This document shows positions 16,472-25,169 of a stretch of 58,559 bases of DNA, one piece after another; positions within the stretch are counted from its first letter, which is position 1; the number at the start of each line of letters is the position of its first letter. The position numbers and the translations under genes were made by a program. The stretch covers positions 1 through 58,559 of the forward strand of contig NZ_JADWYU010000091.1 of assembly GCF_016786325.1 (NCBI RefSeq). The letters run 5' to 3'. Below the pieces are notes generated by a model that was given only the letters and a program-made list of their open reading frames with translations, was not told the DNA's origin and did no database searches. This stretch comes from Frankia nepalensis (GTDB lineage Bacteria; Actinomycetota; Actinomycetes; Frankiales; Frankiaceae).

Positions 16472-16935
16472 CGGACAGGCTCCGTCGCCACGATCGTCCA
16501 GGAGCCGTCAGACCAGGCCAGGAGGAACGTCCAGGCGGCGGGCTGGCCCGCCGGCGGGTGAGCGAACCGCCCGACGACTGTCGCGTGCGTCGCGTCGAGT
16601 GGCTGGAACGTCGCCATGTCGAAGGACACCGGCCCGGCCTCGCGAAGCCCGGCGAGCGCGGCCGGGTCAAGCACCTGCCCCGGCGGAATCCCCATCGCCG
16701 ACCGGAGGTCATCCTCCGAACCGGACGCCAGCCGCGTCGACAACGCGGAACCCTGCTGCTGGGTGAGCGGGGGCGCGGTCGAAGGGCTCGCGCTGGGCGA
16801 CGGCCCGGATGGCCCGCCGCCGTCGGAGTCGTGGCCACCGGAACAGGCGGCCACGAGAAGGACGACGACCGGCAACAGCCGAACCGAGTATCTGTACGCG
16901 TCGGGCCGCTGCCGGCCCGGCTCATGCCTGCGCAT
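16468..16935 (-). CDS. Small lipoprotein coupled to the lipase gene
   Basis: A 155-aa lipoprotein: basic N-terminus, hydrophobic LLPVVVLLVAACSGG with the lipobox Cys at about residue 31, a Gly/Ser/Pro linker, then a soluble domain with VSFDMATFQPLDATHATVVG and WTFLLAWSDGSWTIVATEPV. No catalytic motif is recognised. The ATG at 16935 is preferred over an in-frame start at 16977 because GGGGGAG lies about 7 nt upstream of it. Its stop overlaps the lipase start (ATGA), suggesting it helps fold, anchor or regulate the lipase. Confidence 0.75.
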   Translation of the reverse strand: MRRHEPGRQRPDAYRYSVRLLPVVVLLVAACSGGHDSDGGGPSGPSPSASPSTAPPLTQQQGSALSTRLASGSEDDLRSAMGIPPGQVLDPAALAGLREAGPVSFDMATFQPLDATHATVVGRFAHPPAGQPAAWTFLLAWSDGSWTIVATEPVR

Positions 16936-16983
16936 TGTGTTTCTCCCCCGTGACCGCGCCCCCGTGCGCGGCTTCACGCCGGG

Positions 16984-16989
16984 ACTATA
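16984..16989 (-). promoter_or_regulatory. -10 element of the lipoprotein-lipase operon
   Basis: On the minus strand TATAGT stands about 50 nt before the lipoprotein ATG, leaving room for a short leader with its GGGGGAG site. No clear -35 is visible 17 nt further upstream. The rest of 16990-17205, between this promoter and the 3' end of the phosphotransferase gene, shows nothing else. Confidence 0.4.
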
Positions 16990-17205
16990 GACCGGCGCCG
17001 CCGGGGCCTATTTCGATCTTGAAGGTTGGGTTCGGACGGCGACCAACCGGGCGGCTGCCATCGGGCTCAGCAGCGTTCCGCGCCGCGGCCCACGCTCGTT
17101 TGGGCCGCCGGCGCGCGGCCCGCGGCAGATCCGGATGCCGAGCAGGTCGGTGCCGCTCGGAAATATGCCTGGCAAGGCGGATGGGCCTTCTCGATGAGTG
17201 GTCGG

Positions 17206-19803
17206 TCAACGCAGAATCTCGACGTACCCGTCGCTTCCGTGCACGCGGATCCGCTGCCCGTCGGGAATCAGCCGGGTGGCATCCACCACACCGACGACAG
17301 CCGGCAGCCCGTACTCCCGCGCGATCACCGCGCCGTGTGTCATCAGTCCTCCGACCTCCGTCACCAGGCCGGTGACAGCGACGAAGAGGGGCGTCCAGCT
17401 CGGGTCCGTGTGGGCCGTGACGAGGATGTCACCCGGTTCGAGATCAGCCTGGGCCATGTCCAGGATGACGCGGGCGCGCCCTTCGATGGTCCCGGCGGAG
17501 ACCGGTAGGCCGATCAGGGCGCCGGTCGGCACGTCGTCGCGTCGGTAGGCCCCGGCAATGACCTCGCCATCCGAGGTCAGCACCCGGGGCGGCGTGAGCG
17601 CGTGGTACGACCGGAACGCGTCCTTGCGCCGCTGGATGAGCTTGTCATCCACCTGGTTGGTGCGCACGACGCCGTGAAGTTCCTGGAACGTGAGGTAGAA
17701 GACGTCCTCCTTCTCGGGGAGCACGTTGGCCCGCACGAGGCGCTCGGCCTCGGCCAGCAAGGCCTGCTTGTAGACGAAGTAGCGGCTGACGATGCCGTAC
17801 TTCGGGTACTCCCGGTAGCCGATGAAGGTCCGGACCCGGTCGATCATCTTCTCGGTCTCGGTGGCCTTGTGCTCCCCGTCCGGCAGGGCCCGCAGGTGTT
17901 CGAGCACCTCCTGCGTCTTCTTCCGCGCCTCCCGCTGTCCTTGCTCGAAGCGCCGCCTGGCGGCGCCCGGCGCGAAGTTCCTGACGTTGTCGAGGATCAC
18001 GGGCACGAGCGTGCTGGGGCGTTCACGCCAACGCGGCCTCGTGATGTCGATCTCGCCGACGCAGCGCATGCCGTACCGGTCGAGGTAGGCCTCGATGGCG
18101 TGGCGCGCTTCGGTCCCGCCCGAGAACTTCGGCAGCGCGTCCAGGAAGCCGTCGTCCTCGACGCCCCGCAGGAACGCCACCACCTCCGGATGCGGGCGGA
18201 TCACGTCGGCGACGTCGAGCAGCGCCAGTCCCATCTCCGACGTGACGTTGCCGGGGGCGGACAGCGTGAGGGTGTCGGCCGCGTTCTTCTCGCCCAGCCA
18301 TTCCCGCAGCTGGTCATTGAGCCACCAGGTGGCCGCCATCCCCGCCATGATCGCCTGCATGCTCAGTGGATCACCGAGGACTCGCTTGTGCTCCTCGAAT
18401 GCCTCCAGCAGGAAGTCGAACAGCGCCGGTCCGCTCTTCGTCCGGATCTCGCGCCGCAGGGCGGCGATGGACGCCTGGCTGCGCTCCACCAGCTCGGTGA
18501 CGATGGCCGGATCGGTCTCGATCGGGGTGGACGCGCCGCGGACCGGCGGCCCAGCGGGACCCCCGTCGGGGAGCGTCGGGATGAAGTCGCCGCGGTCGAG
18601 GACGGTCTCCAGCGCGTCCCTGATCAGCGGATCGCCCCTCCCCATGAGGTCCAGGAGGCCGGCGCGGCTCGCGGGCGAGGCCAGGCGCCGGGTGACGTCG
18701 ACGAACAGCCTCCCGCCGGCCGCGTGCATCGGCGCCATGGCCGTCAGCTGCCACATCGAGAGCCCCAGTGGCTTCATGGGGTCGGTCATCATCTGCTGAT
18801 GACCGACGGAGACGTAGACGTGGTTCTCCTGGTCGTCGGCGGCGGGGATGGGAAACAGTGTGGTGATTGGTCGGCTCTGCACGATCTGGAAGTCATCGTC
18901 GACCAGGCACCATTCGATGTCCTGCGGGCGGCCGAAATGCGCTTCGATCCGCCGCCCGAGTCGCACGAGCCGCAGAATTTGCGTGTTCGTCAGCGCCGGC
19001 TGCTCCTGCCGGTGCGGGTCGATCGCCACTTCCCTCGTCCCGCCGGCCGGCAGGGCGTGAATGGCGCGCTGTTTGGCGGCGACCGCCTGGGCGACGATCG
19101 CGCCGTCGCGCACCTTGAAGACGTCCGGGTTCACCAGGCCGGAAACCACGGCCTCACCGAGGCCGAAGCTGGCGTCCACGGTGGCGACCTTCCGGTTGCC
19201 CGTGACGGGGTCGGCCGTGAACAGGATGCCGGCCGCATCCGGGAAGACCATCTGCTGCACGACCACCGCCATGTGGACCGCGCGGTGGTCGATGCCGTTG
19301 CGCTGGCGGTAGGTCACGGCCCGCTCGGTGAACAGCGACGCCCAGCACCGGCTGACGTGCCGGAGGATCTCCGCCGGCCCCACGATGTTCAGGTACGTGT
19401 CCTGCTGGCCGGCGAAGGAGGCCGTCGGCAGGTCCTCTGCCGTCGCGCTGGATCGCACGGCGTAGGCGGCTCGCTCGCCGAGCTGGGCGAGCGCGTGGGT
19501 GATCACCGTCGCCAGACCGCCCGGGATGGCAATCCCTTCGATGGTCCGGCGGATCTCCGCGCTGAGCGTGCGGACCGCCTCCCGGTCATCCGGGTTCAGG
19601 CGCGACAGCTGATCGAGCAGATTGGCGATCGACGGTGCATCCGCCATGATCCGCCGGAAGGCGTTCGTCGTCACGCAAAACCCAGCCGGCACCCGGATGC
19701 CTTCGATCCGCGACAGCCCGCCCAGGTGCGCGGCCTTGCCGCCAACGACCGCGACCCGCGTCGCGTCCACCTCTTGAAGATCCAAGACGTACTGCTCGAT
19801 CAT
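17206..19803 (-). CDS. rph: Rifampin phosphotransferase
   Basis: An 865-aa enzyme of the phosphoenolpyruvate synthase-like fold that inactivates rifamycins by ATP-dependent phosphorylation. The N-terminal ATP-grasp domain shows VVGGKAAHLGGLSRIEGIRV and AYAVRSSATAEDLPTASFAG; the middle antibiotic-binding domain has the family segment VGHQQMMTDPMKPLGLSMWQ; the C-terminal swivel domain has GGLMTHGAVIAREYGLPAVV with the phosphocarrier His at residue 823. Length and domain order match characterised Rph proteins (about 865-870 aa) rather than true PEP synthase. The gene stands alone, divergent from a quinone oxidoreductase. Confidence 0.9.
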   Translation of the reverse strand: MIEQYVLDLQEVDATRVAVVGGKAAHLGGLSRIEGIRVPAGFCVTTNAFRRIMADAPSIANLLDQLSRLNPDDREAVRTLSAEIRRTIEGIAIPGGLATVITHALAQLGERAAYAVRSSATAEDLPTASFAGQQDTYLNIVGPAEILRHVSRCWASLFTERAVTYRQRNGIDHRAVHMAVVVQQMVFPDAAGILFTADPVTGNRKVATVDASFGLGEAVVSGLVNPDVFKVRDGAIVAQAVAAKQRAIHALPAGGTREVAIDPHRQEQPALTNTQILRLVRLGRRIEAHFGRPQDIEWCLVDDDFQIVQSRPITTLFPIPAADDQENHVYVSVGHQQMMTDPMKPLGLSMWQLTAMAPMHAAGGRLFVDVTRRLASPASRAGLLDLMGRGDPLIRDALETVLDRGDFIPTLPDGGPAGPPVRGASTPIETDPAIVTELVERSQASIAALRREIRTKSGPALFDFLLEAFEEHKRVLGDPLSMQAIMAGMAATWWLNDQLREWLGEKNAADTLTLSAPGNVTSEMGLALLDVADVIRPHPEVVAFLRGVEDDGFLDALPKFSGGTEARHAIEAYLDRYGMRCVGEIDITRPRWRERPSTLVPVILDNVRNFAPGAARRRFEQGQREARKKTQEVLEHLRALPDGEHKATETEKMIDRVRTFIGYREYPKYGIVSRYFVYKQALLAEAERLVRANVLPEKEDVFYLTFQELHGVVRTNQVDDKLIQRRKDAFRSYHALTPPRVLTSDGEVIAGAYRRDDVPTGALIGLPVSAGTIEGRARVILDMAQADLEPGDILVTAHTDPSWTPLFVAVTGLVTEVGGLMTHGAVIAREYGLPAVVGVVDATRLIPDGQRIRVHGSDGYVEILR

Positions 19804-20135
19804 CGCGATACCTCCGAGGCAGCCGTGCTCCGTCGCACCGCACTGGCCGATCGAATCACCGGCCTCTCAAGCTGTGTCAAACCTCTTGTTGGGCACGTCC
19901 TCATGCCTTGGTTGGCTTCCCCGACGACGGCCAGCACCGTGGCGGCGGCAGAATCGCCGCGGCCCGCAAGCTCATCCGCGGCGGTACGCGCCTCACCGAG
20001 GAGGATGGTGCGGTGACCGCCGGTGGCATCCGGACCGCTGTCACACCCGGGTGGGCCACCTCGTCTCCCCATGTGCGGCACAGAACGAGACCGATGGACC
20101 TGTTCGCTCGAATGCGAAGAACGGGAGGGACCGCC
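19804..20135. promoter_or_regulatory. Divergent control region, rph and oxidoreductase
   Basis: On the minus strand TTGACA (complement of 19875-19880) and ATTCGA (complement of 19851-19856), 18 nt apart, form a plausible but weak promoter for rph. On the plus strand GGGAGGGA precedes the oxidoreductase ATG at 20136. I looked for the inverted repeat reported before rifamycin-inactivation genes and did not see a convincing copy. No gene is visible in these 332 nt. Confidence 0.3.
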
Positions 20136-21056
20136 ATGCAAGCCATCACCGTTCGAGACCGCGCCGCCGGCGTCGGAGGACTCTCGCTGACGGAGATGCC
20201 ATACCCCCACGCCGCCGAGAACGACGTCATCGTGCGCGTGCACGCCGCGGGGTTCACCCCTGGAGAGCTTGACTGGCCGGGAACATGGACCGATCGCGCC
20301 GGCCGTGACCGGACGCCGAGCGTGCCTGGACATGAGCTGTCGGGTGTCGTCGCCGCGCTGGGCTACGGGACCACCGGCCTTACCGTCGGCCAGCGGGTCT
20401 TCGGACTGACCGACTGGACCCGCGACGGCTCGCTGGCCGAGTACGCCGCGGTGGAGGCCCGCAACCTCGCCCCGCTTGCCGCGGACGTCGACCACATCGT
20501 GGCGGCCGCGCTGCCGATCTCCGGGCTCACCGCCTGGCAGGGTCTTTTCGATCACGGCCGGCTCACGACGGGCCAGACCGTCCTGATCCACGGTGCCGCG
20601 GGCGGCGTCGGCTCGATCGCGGTGCAGCTCGCGCGCGAGGTGGGAGCCCGAGTGATCGGCACAGGACGGGCCGCCGACAGGGACATCGCGCTCGGTCTGG
20701 GCGCCGATGCCTTCCTGGACCTGCAGTCCGATCACCTGGAAGATGCCGGCGAGGTCGACGTGGTGTTCGACGTGATCGGCGGCGACGTCCTCGGCCGCTC
20801 GGCCGCTCTGGTGCGCTCCGGCGGCACGCTCGTCACCATCGCCACGCCGCCCAAGGTCCAGCCCAGGGACGGGCGGGCTGTCTTCTTCGTGGTCGAACCC
20901 GATCGCGCCCAACTCGCGGACCTCGCCCGGCGACTCCGGGACGGACGCCTCAAGCCGATCGTCGGGGCCGTGCGGACACTGCGGGAAGCGCCCGCCGCGT
21001 TCGCCCCCGCCCGGCGCACCCCCGGCAAGACGATCATCAGGGTCGCGGAGGACTGA
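20136..21056 (+). CDS. Zinc-independent quinone oxidoreductase (MDR family)
   Basis: A 306-aa medium-chain dehydrogenase/reductase. The GroES-like domain has VPGHELSGVVAALGYGTTGL and VGQRVFGL; the nucleotide fold has VLIHGAAGGVGSIAVQLARE, the NADPH-binding motif of quinone reductases, and the catalytic-zinc ligands of alcohol dehydrogenases are missing. The C-terminus RTPGKTIIRVAED is typical. It reduces quinones or enones with NADPH. The ATG at 20136 is chosen for its GGGAGGGA site 6 nt upstream; in-frame starts back to 19908 have none. Confidence 0.9.
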   Translation: MQAITVRDRAAGVGGLSLTEMPYPHAAENDVIVRVHAAGFTPGELDWPGTWTDRAGRDRTPSVPGHELSGVVAALGYGTTGLTVGQRVFGLTDWTRDGSLAEYAAVEARNLAPLAADVDHIVAAALPISGLTAWQGLFDHGRLTTGQTVLIHGAAGGVGSIAVQLAREVGARVIGTGRAADRDIALGLGADAFLDLQSDHLEDAGEVDVVFDVIGGDVLGRSAALVRSGGTLVTIATPPKVQPRDGRAVFFVVEPDRAQLADLARRLRDGRLKPIVGAVRTLREAPAAFAPARRTPGKTIIRVAED

Positions 21057-21232
21057 GAGCCGTCACGACCGGAATGCGGTTCGCCGGCTCGGACGCCCAG
21101 TGGGACCGCACCGGTTCGTTCTGCGCGGGGCTGGTGTCCTGTGCGGGGTTGGTGTCCGATCCGCCGGTGGCCGAGCACTTGCGCGCCCAGGCCTGAGTCG
21201 TCGAACCGGCGGCGACCGGCTGGGCACGCATC

Positions 21233-21238
21233 TATCGT
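21233..21238 (+). promoter_or_regulatory. -10 element of a leaderless promoter
   Basis: TATCGT is followed by TCCTGCC and then the ATG at 21246. The same arrangement (TAGGGT, TCCTGGC, GTG) stands before the nitroreductase gene at 57893. Confidence 0.4.
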
Positions 21239-21245
21239 TCCTGCC

Positions 21246-21764
21246 ATGGATGGCGACGCGGGCCGCTGGGAACTGGCGCAGGTCAACATCGCGAGGCTGC
21301 TTGCGCCACTCAGCAGCACCCAGTTGGCGGGCTTCGTCGCGGCGCTCGAGCCGGTCAACGCGCTGGCGGACGCCGCGCCCGGTTTCCGGTGGCGGCTGCA
21401 GGACGACAGCGGCGACGCCACCGCGATCCCGGCGTTCACGTGGGACACGGGAACCAGCGCCGGGGTCATCGTGAACCTCACGGTCTGGGCGTCGGCCGAG
21501 GCGCTTGCCGACTTCACGTTCTCGGGGCGGCACCGCGAGGTGCTCCGCCGCCGCAGGGAGTGGTTCCAGCCCATGAGCGAGGCCTATCTGGCGCTGTGGT
21601 GGGTGCCGGCCGGCGCATGGCCGACGGTCGCCGACGCCGAGGAACGCGTCCGGCACCTGCGCGAGCACGGCCCGACCCCGTGGGCCTTCACGCTGCGCGA
21701 GTACTTCCCGCCGCCGGGAACGCCGGCCGGCACTGTCGCGTCGAGCCAAGCCGGGTGGTCGTGA
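21246..21764 (+). CDS. DUF3291-family protein
   Basis: A 172-aa soluble protein with the family pattern WELAQVNIARLLAPL at the N-terminus, FVAALEPVNALADAAPGFRW, VIVNLTVWASAEALADFTFS, HREVLRRRREWFQPM and YLALWWVPAGAWPTVADAEE. The fold is of the dimeric alpha-beta barrel type; the biochemical role is unknown. The gene appears to have a leaderless start. The 147 nt downstream to the next gene contain nothing I can name. Confidence 0.85.
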   Translation: MDGDAGRWELAQVNIARLLAPLSSTQLAGFVAALEPVNALADAAPGFRWRLQDDSGDATAIPAFTWDTGTSAGVIVNLTVWASAEALADFTFSGRHREVLRRRREWFQPMSEAYLALWWVPAGAWPTVADAEERVRHLREHGPTPWAFTLREYFPPPGTPAGTVASSQAGWS

Positions 21765-21911
21765 CCGGAGATCTTCCCGCGATCAGGTCGCCCGGCTGGC
21801 CGGCCGGCCCGCCGGGCGCGACTGAGGATCCATCGGCCCCGCCCAGCGGCATCCCGGCCGGACGATTCCCAGCCAAGATCACTCGACTTGGCGGGAGGTA
21901 ACAGGGCCTCG

Positions 21912-22832
21912 TCAACTCGGGATGACGCCGCCGGCGGCGATCCACCGCTTGACGACATCCTCGGCCTCGCGCGGCGAGTAGACGTCTTCCTCGTAGCTCC
22001 ACTTCCCGCCGCCGGCGTAGTGGAGGATCGTGTTGACGTCGAATCCGTAGTAGCCGTCGTCGCCTTCGGGTGGCGGCAGGATGTTGGGGATCAGCGCGTT
22101 CACGCGGTTGCCGTCGATCAGGTAGTACGAGACCGGGAATTCCATCGTGGGGAACGGCTGCATCACCGAATTGATCCAGTCGCGGATCTCGCGCTGGCCG
22201 CGGAAGTAGCCGTAGTGGTGCTCGCGATAGTGGGCATCGTCGGTGAACTGGTCGGCCCACTGGTCCCAGTCGCCGGTCGCGACAGCCAACGCGGCGCGCT
22301 CGCGGTACCTGGCGAACTCGGCCTCGACCTCCGCGCGCGGGAACGCCGGCGCCGGCGGCTGCGGTGCCCAGTCCGTGATACCCCGCAACGAGCGATCCTG
22401 CGGCGTGGTCCTGCGTCCACCGGCCTGGATCCACTCACCGAACACGCGCTCGGCATCGGCCGGGTTGTAGTAGTCACCCTCGAAGCGGAACTTGCCGTCG
22501 CCGCCGTACTCGAGGAACGCGGTGTTCGGGAACCCGAAGCGCTTCCCCGTACCGGTCGGGTCGGGCAGGTTGTTCCAGATGTAGAAGCCGATGCGGTCGC
22601 CGTCGATGGCCGCCCACTCGATCCACATCGTCATGGCGGGGTACTCCGCCATGCACGAGACGATCCAGTCCTCGATCGCGTTCTGCCCACGGAACACGCC
22701 GAGGTTGTGCTCCTCGTAGAGCGCGTCATCCGTGAACATCTTTCCCCACGCCGGCCAGTCGTAGGTCTCGACGCCACGCCGCCGGTACTCCGCCCACGCC
22801 GCCTCGATCTCTTCGCGTGGATAGTTCCGCAT
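21912..22832 (-). CDS. Tandem SnoaL-like protein
   Basis: A 306-aa protein made of two SnoaL-like (NTF2 fold) domains in one chain. Domain 1 spans about residues 5-140 (WPAWGKMFTDDALYEEHNLG, FRGQNAIEDWIVSCM) and domain 2 about 160-300 (WDQWADQFTDDAHYREHHYG, FRGQREIRDWINSV). The matching segments show an internal duplication with a conserved Asp-Asp-Ala and a His pair in each pocket. Single-domain relatives act as cyclases, isomerases or hydroxylases; the substrate is unknown. The ATG at 22832 has AGAGGAGG 7 nt upstream. Confidence 0.85.
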   Translation of the reverse strand: MRNYPREEIEAAWAEYRRRGVETYDWPAWGKMFTDDALYEEHNLGVFRGQNAIEDWIVSCMAEYPAMTMWIEWAAIDGDRIGFYIWNNLPDPTGTGKRFGFPNTAFLEYGGDGKFRFEGDYYNPADAERVFGEWIQAGGRRTTPQDRSLRGITDWAPQPPAPAFPRAEVEAEFARYRERAALAVATGDWDQWADQFTDDAHYREHHYGYFRGQREIRDWINSVMQPFPTMEFPVSYYLIDGNRVNALIPNILPPPEGDDGYYGFDVNTILHYAGGGKWSYEEDVYSPREAEDVVKRWIAAGGVIPS

Positions 22833-22880
22833 CGAACAGCCTCCTCTGGTGTCGGGGGCCGCGGCGGCTGCCCGCTCATG

Positions 22881-23117
22881 ACTGCCCAAGGGGATCCGCG
22901 TCGTCGAGAGCCCACCGCTCGAACCCGCGTCGCTCGGCGCCTTGCTCGCCGAGCTCGGCGTCGACATCGTCAAGGTCGATCCGCCGAGCGCGGGCGACTA
23001 CACGCGGTGCGTGGAGAGGCCACTCGTCGACGGCGTCTCGATCTTCCACCGGCACCGCGAGCGCGGCAAGAGCCGCCTCGGCCTCGGCCCCGCCCACGTC
23101 GGCGGCGAACGCGTCAG
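22881..23117 (+). pseudogene. N-terminal remnant of a CaiB/BaiF CoA-transferase
   Basis: An open frame just after a TGA encodes GIRVVESPPLEP, then LGALLAELGVDIVKVDPPSA and GDYTRCVERPLVDGVSIFHR followed by RGKSRLGL. This is the first part of a type III CoA-transferase, whose family opens with GIRVVE and LLADLGAEVIKVEPP. No start codon lies before the homology, and the frame runs into the 3' end of the VOC gene, so only about 75 of 380-400 residues remain. Confidence 0.55.
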
Positions 23118-23503
23118 GTCGTCGGGGCGTCCGCCGGGTACCAGCGGAGCTCGACGGTGTTGCCGTCGGGATCTTTGATGTAGAGCGACACGGCGTCGCC
23201 GCGGGCGCCGAAACGGGTCGCCGGGCCGTCCACGACCGTGACGGCGCCCGCCTCGATCACCTCCCGCCAGTCGAGCGGCTCGACGACGAGACAGAAATGA
23301 TCCACGTTGGCCGAGCCCCGGGGGAGCGCTACCAGGTCGATGATGGTCTCGCCGCTGACCCGGACGGACGGGAACGGGGCCTCGCCCGCTCGCCACTGCT
23401 CGACCCGGACGGGCTCGAGCCCCAGAACACCGCAGTAGAAGGCGAGCGAACGCTCGACGTCGTCCACGTTGAGCACAAGATGGTCGAATCCGATGACCCG
23501 CAT
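23114..23503 (-). CDS. VOC-family (glyoxalase-like) protein
   Basis: A 129-aa vicinal oxygen chelate protein: FDHLVLNVDDVERSLAFYCG at the N-terminus, VDHFCLVVEPLDWREVI in the middle and VSLYIKDPDGNTVELRWYP at the end. His in FDHL and VDHF and Glu in VELRW are the usual metal ligands. Length fits one two-module domain. ATG codons at 23509 and 23503 are both possible after GGAAGG; 23503 is chosen because homologues begin one or two residues before IGFDHLVL. Confidence 0.85.
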   Translation of the reverse strand: MRVIGFDHLVLNVDDVERSLAFYCGVLGLEPVRVEQWRAGEAPFPSVRVSGETIIDLVALPRGSANVDHFCLVVEPLDWREVIEAGAVTVVDGPATRFGARGDAVSLYIKDPDGNTVELRWYPADAPTT

Positions 23504-23750
23504 GATCATCAATCCTTCCCTGTCGGCCTGGGCGATGACCTGGACCAGAACATCACCACCTGGTCGAAGGGTCCAGGCGGCCGTCCCGCTTCTGGCTCGA
23601 CGGGTGGTCCCGTGAGAGTGCCCCGTCGGCACCATGTCACGATTGGCGCGGCTTGAACCGTTGTGTGGTGTTCGTGCCGGAAGGGGTGTCGTGCCCGGGG
23701 TGGGGGCGGCCGGACGCACAGCCAGTTCGTCACTGAGGTGAGGAGAGGCT

Positions 23751-24923
23751 ATGCGGGAAGACGGTGTGTCCAGATTTCGCCGCGGCTACGGCGCTCTTGG
23801 CGGTCGCGAATCGGCGCGGGACGGCGGAGCCGACGCCTCGGACGCGTCCACCACCCGTAGGCGCTGGGCGAGGCGCCGCGCGGGAGCCCGGTTCGGGGTG
23901 GTAGCCGTGGCGGCCACCGTCGCGCTCGCCGTCGCGGGATGCCAGCCCGGCGGCGGCACGCCGGGAGCGTCCGGGCCGGGCACGACCGCCGCTCCCGGCG
24001 GGTCCACGCCGTCGACGTCCGGCGCCCCGACTCCGGCGCCCCCGACGCTTACGGGCACGACAACCCCGGCCACGACGGCGCCGGCGGTCACGGGTTCCCC
24101 GTCGCTGTCCCCGCCGCCCGCGCAGGCCACGAGCCCCACGGTCATCGCCCCGCCGCCGCCCCGGCCGCCCGCCGCGAGTTCGGGGAAGAAGGGCATCAGC
24201 ATCTGGAACTTCGGCGGGCTGGAGAAGGCTCTCAAGGACGTGGGGGCGTCCTGGTACTACAACTGGGCGGCCAGCCCCGGAAACGTCCCGGCCCCGTCGG
24301 GAACGCAGTTCGTGCCGATGATCTGGGGCGCCAAGTCGGTCACCGCGGACAACCTGCGGCGGGCGGCGGCCAGTGGCGACACGATCCTGGGCTTCAACGA
24401 GCCCGACCTCGGCAGCCAGGCGAACATGACCGTCGAGGCGGCGCTGGAGCTGTGGCCCCAGCTTCAGGCGACGGGCAAGCGGCTCGGCAGCCCGGCCGTG
24501 GCCTTCGGCGGCGCCGACCAGGGCAGTTGGCTGGACCGCTTCATGACCGGCGCTCAGCAGCGTGGCCACCGGGTCGACTTCGTGGTGCTGCACTGGTACG
24601 GCAGCGACTTCAACCCGACGCGGGCGACCGACCAACTCCGCAGGTATCTGCAGGCCGTGTACGACCGCTACCACCTGCCCATCTGGCTGACCGAGTACGC
24701 GCTGATGGACTTCGCGGGCGGCACGGCCAAGGCGCCGTCGAAGGACCAGCAGGCGGAGTTCGTCACCGCCTCGACCACGATGCTGGAGAGTCTGCCCTTC
24801 CTGAGTCGCTACTCCTGGTTCTCCCTCCCGGCCACGTCCGACGCTCCGACCGGCCTTTACGACGAGCAGGGCACCCCCAACGCCGCCGGCCTTGCCTATC
24901 GCCGCGCCGGCTCCACCAGCTAG
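23751..24923 (+). CDS. Glycosyl hydrolase lipoprotein, GH128-like
   Basis: A 390-aa exported protein. A long basic N-terminus precedes a hydrophobic segment and lipobox (VALAVAGC, Cys near residue 64), then a Pro/Thr/Ser-rich linker to about residue 143. The catalytic domain begins KKGISIWNFGG and carries ILGFNEPDLGSQ (acid/base Glu), VLHWYGSDFN and IWLTEYALMDF (nucleophile Glu), the pattern of the Asl1-like/GH128 beta-1,3-glucanase clan. It may act on fungal or plant beta-glucan at the cell surface. GGAGAGG precedes the ATG. Confidence 0.85.
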   Translation: MREDGVSRFRRGYGALGGRESARDGGADASDASTTRRRWARRRAGARFGVVAVAATVALAVAGCQPGGGTPGASGPGTTAAPGGSTPSTSGAPTPAPPTLTGTTTPATTAPAVTGSPSLSPPPAQATSPTVIAPPPPRPPAASSGKKGISIWNFGGLEKALKDVGASWYYNWAASPGNVPAPSGTQFVPMIWGAKSVTADNLRRAAASGDTILGFNEPDLGSQANMTVEAALELWPQLQATGKRLGSPAVAFGGADQGSWLDRFMTGAQQRGHRVDFVVLHWYGSDFNPTRATDQLRRYLQAVYDRYHLPIWLTEYALMDFAGGTAKAPSKDQQAEFVTASTTMLESLPFLSRYSWFSLPATSDAPTGLYDEQGTPNAAGLAYRRAGSTS

Positions 24924-25169
24924 CAGGTCGTCGGTACGCCGGCCGGGCCTGGCGGGCGTTCAGGGGCTCATCGCTCTGGCCGGCACCGACGGGCCAGCCG
25001 AACCCGGACGGTGGCCAGATGGCCAGATGGCCAGGTGGTCACCCGTCACGGCCGGCTCGTCGGCGCTGGCGGCGACGGAATCGGCGGGTCGACGTCACGC
25101 CACGTCGCCGAGTCCAGGCGTGTCGCGCATCGGCCTCCTGGGCCTTTGACCAGCGAGGAGACTTGGCGC

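Noticed and set aside
17602-20016. Long plus-strand open frame (about 800 codons) opposite the phosphotransferase gene
   Set aside because: It is the antisense shadow of rph caused by GC-rich third positions; its translation is Arg/His/Gly-rich with no domain, while the minus strand encodes a complete known enzyme.
19804-20135. Rifamycin-associated inverted repeat upstream of rph
   Set aside because: I found only partial CTTG/CAAG-like strings that do not form the expected dyad.
25012-25040. Short TGGCCAGA tandem repeat before deoA
   Set aside because: Only two to three imperfect units; no evidence of function.
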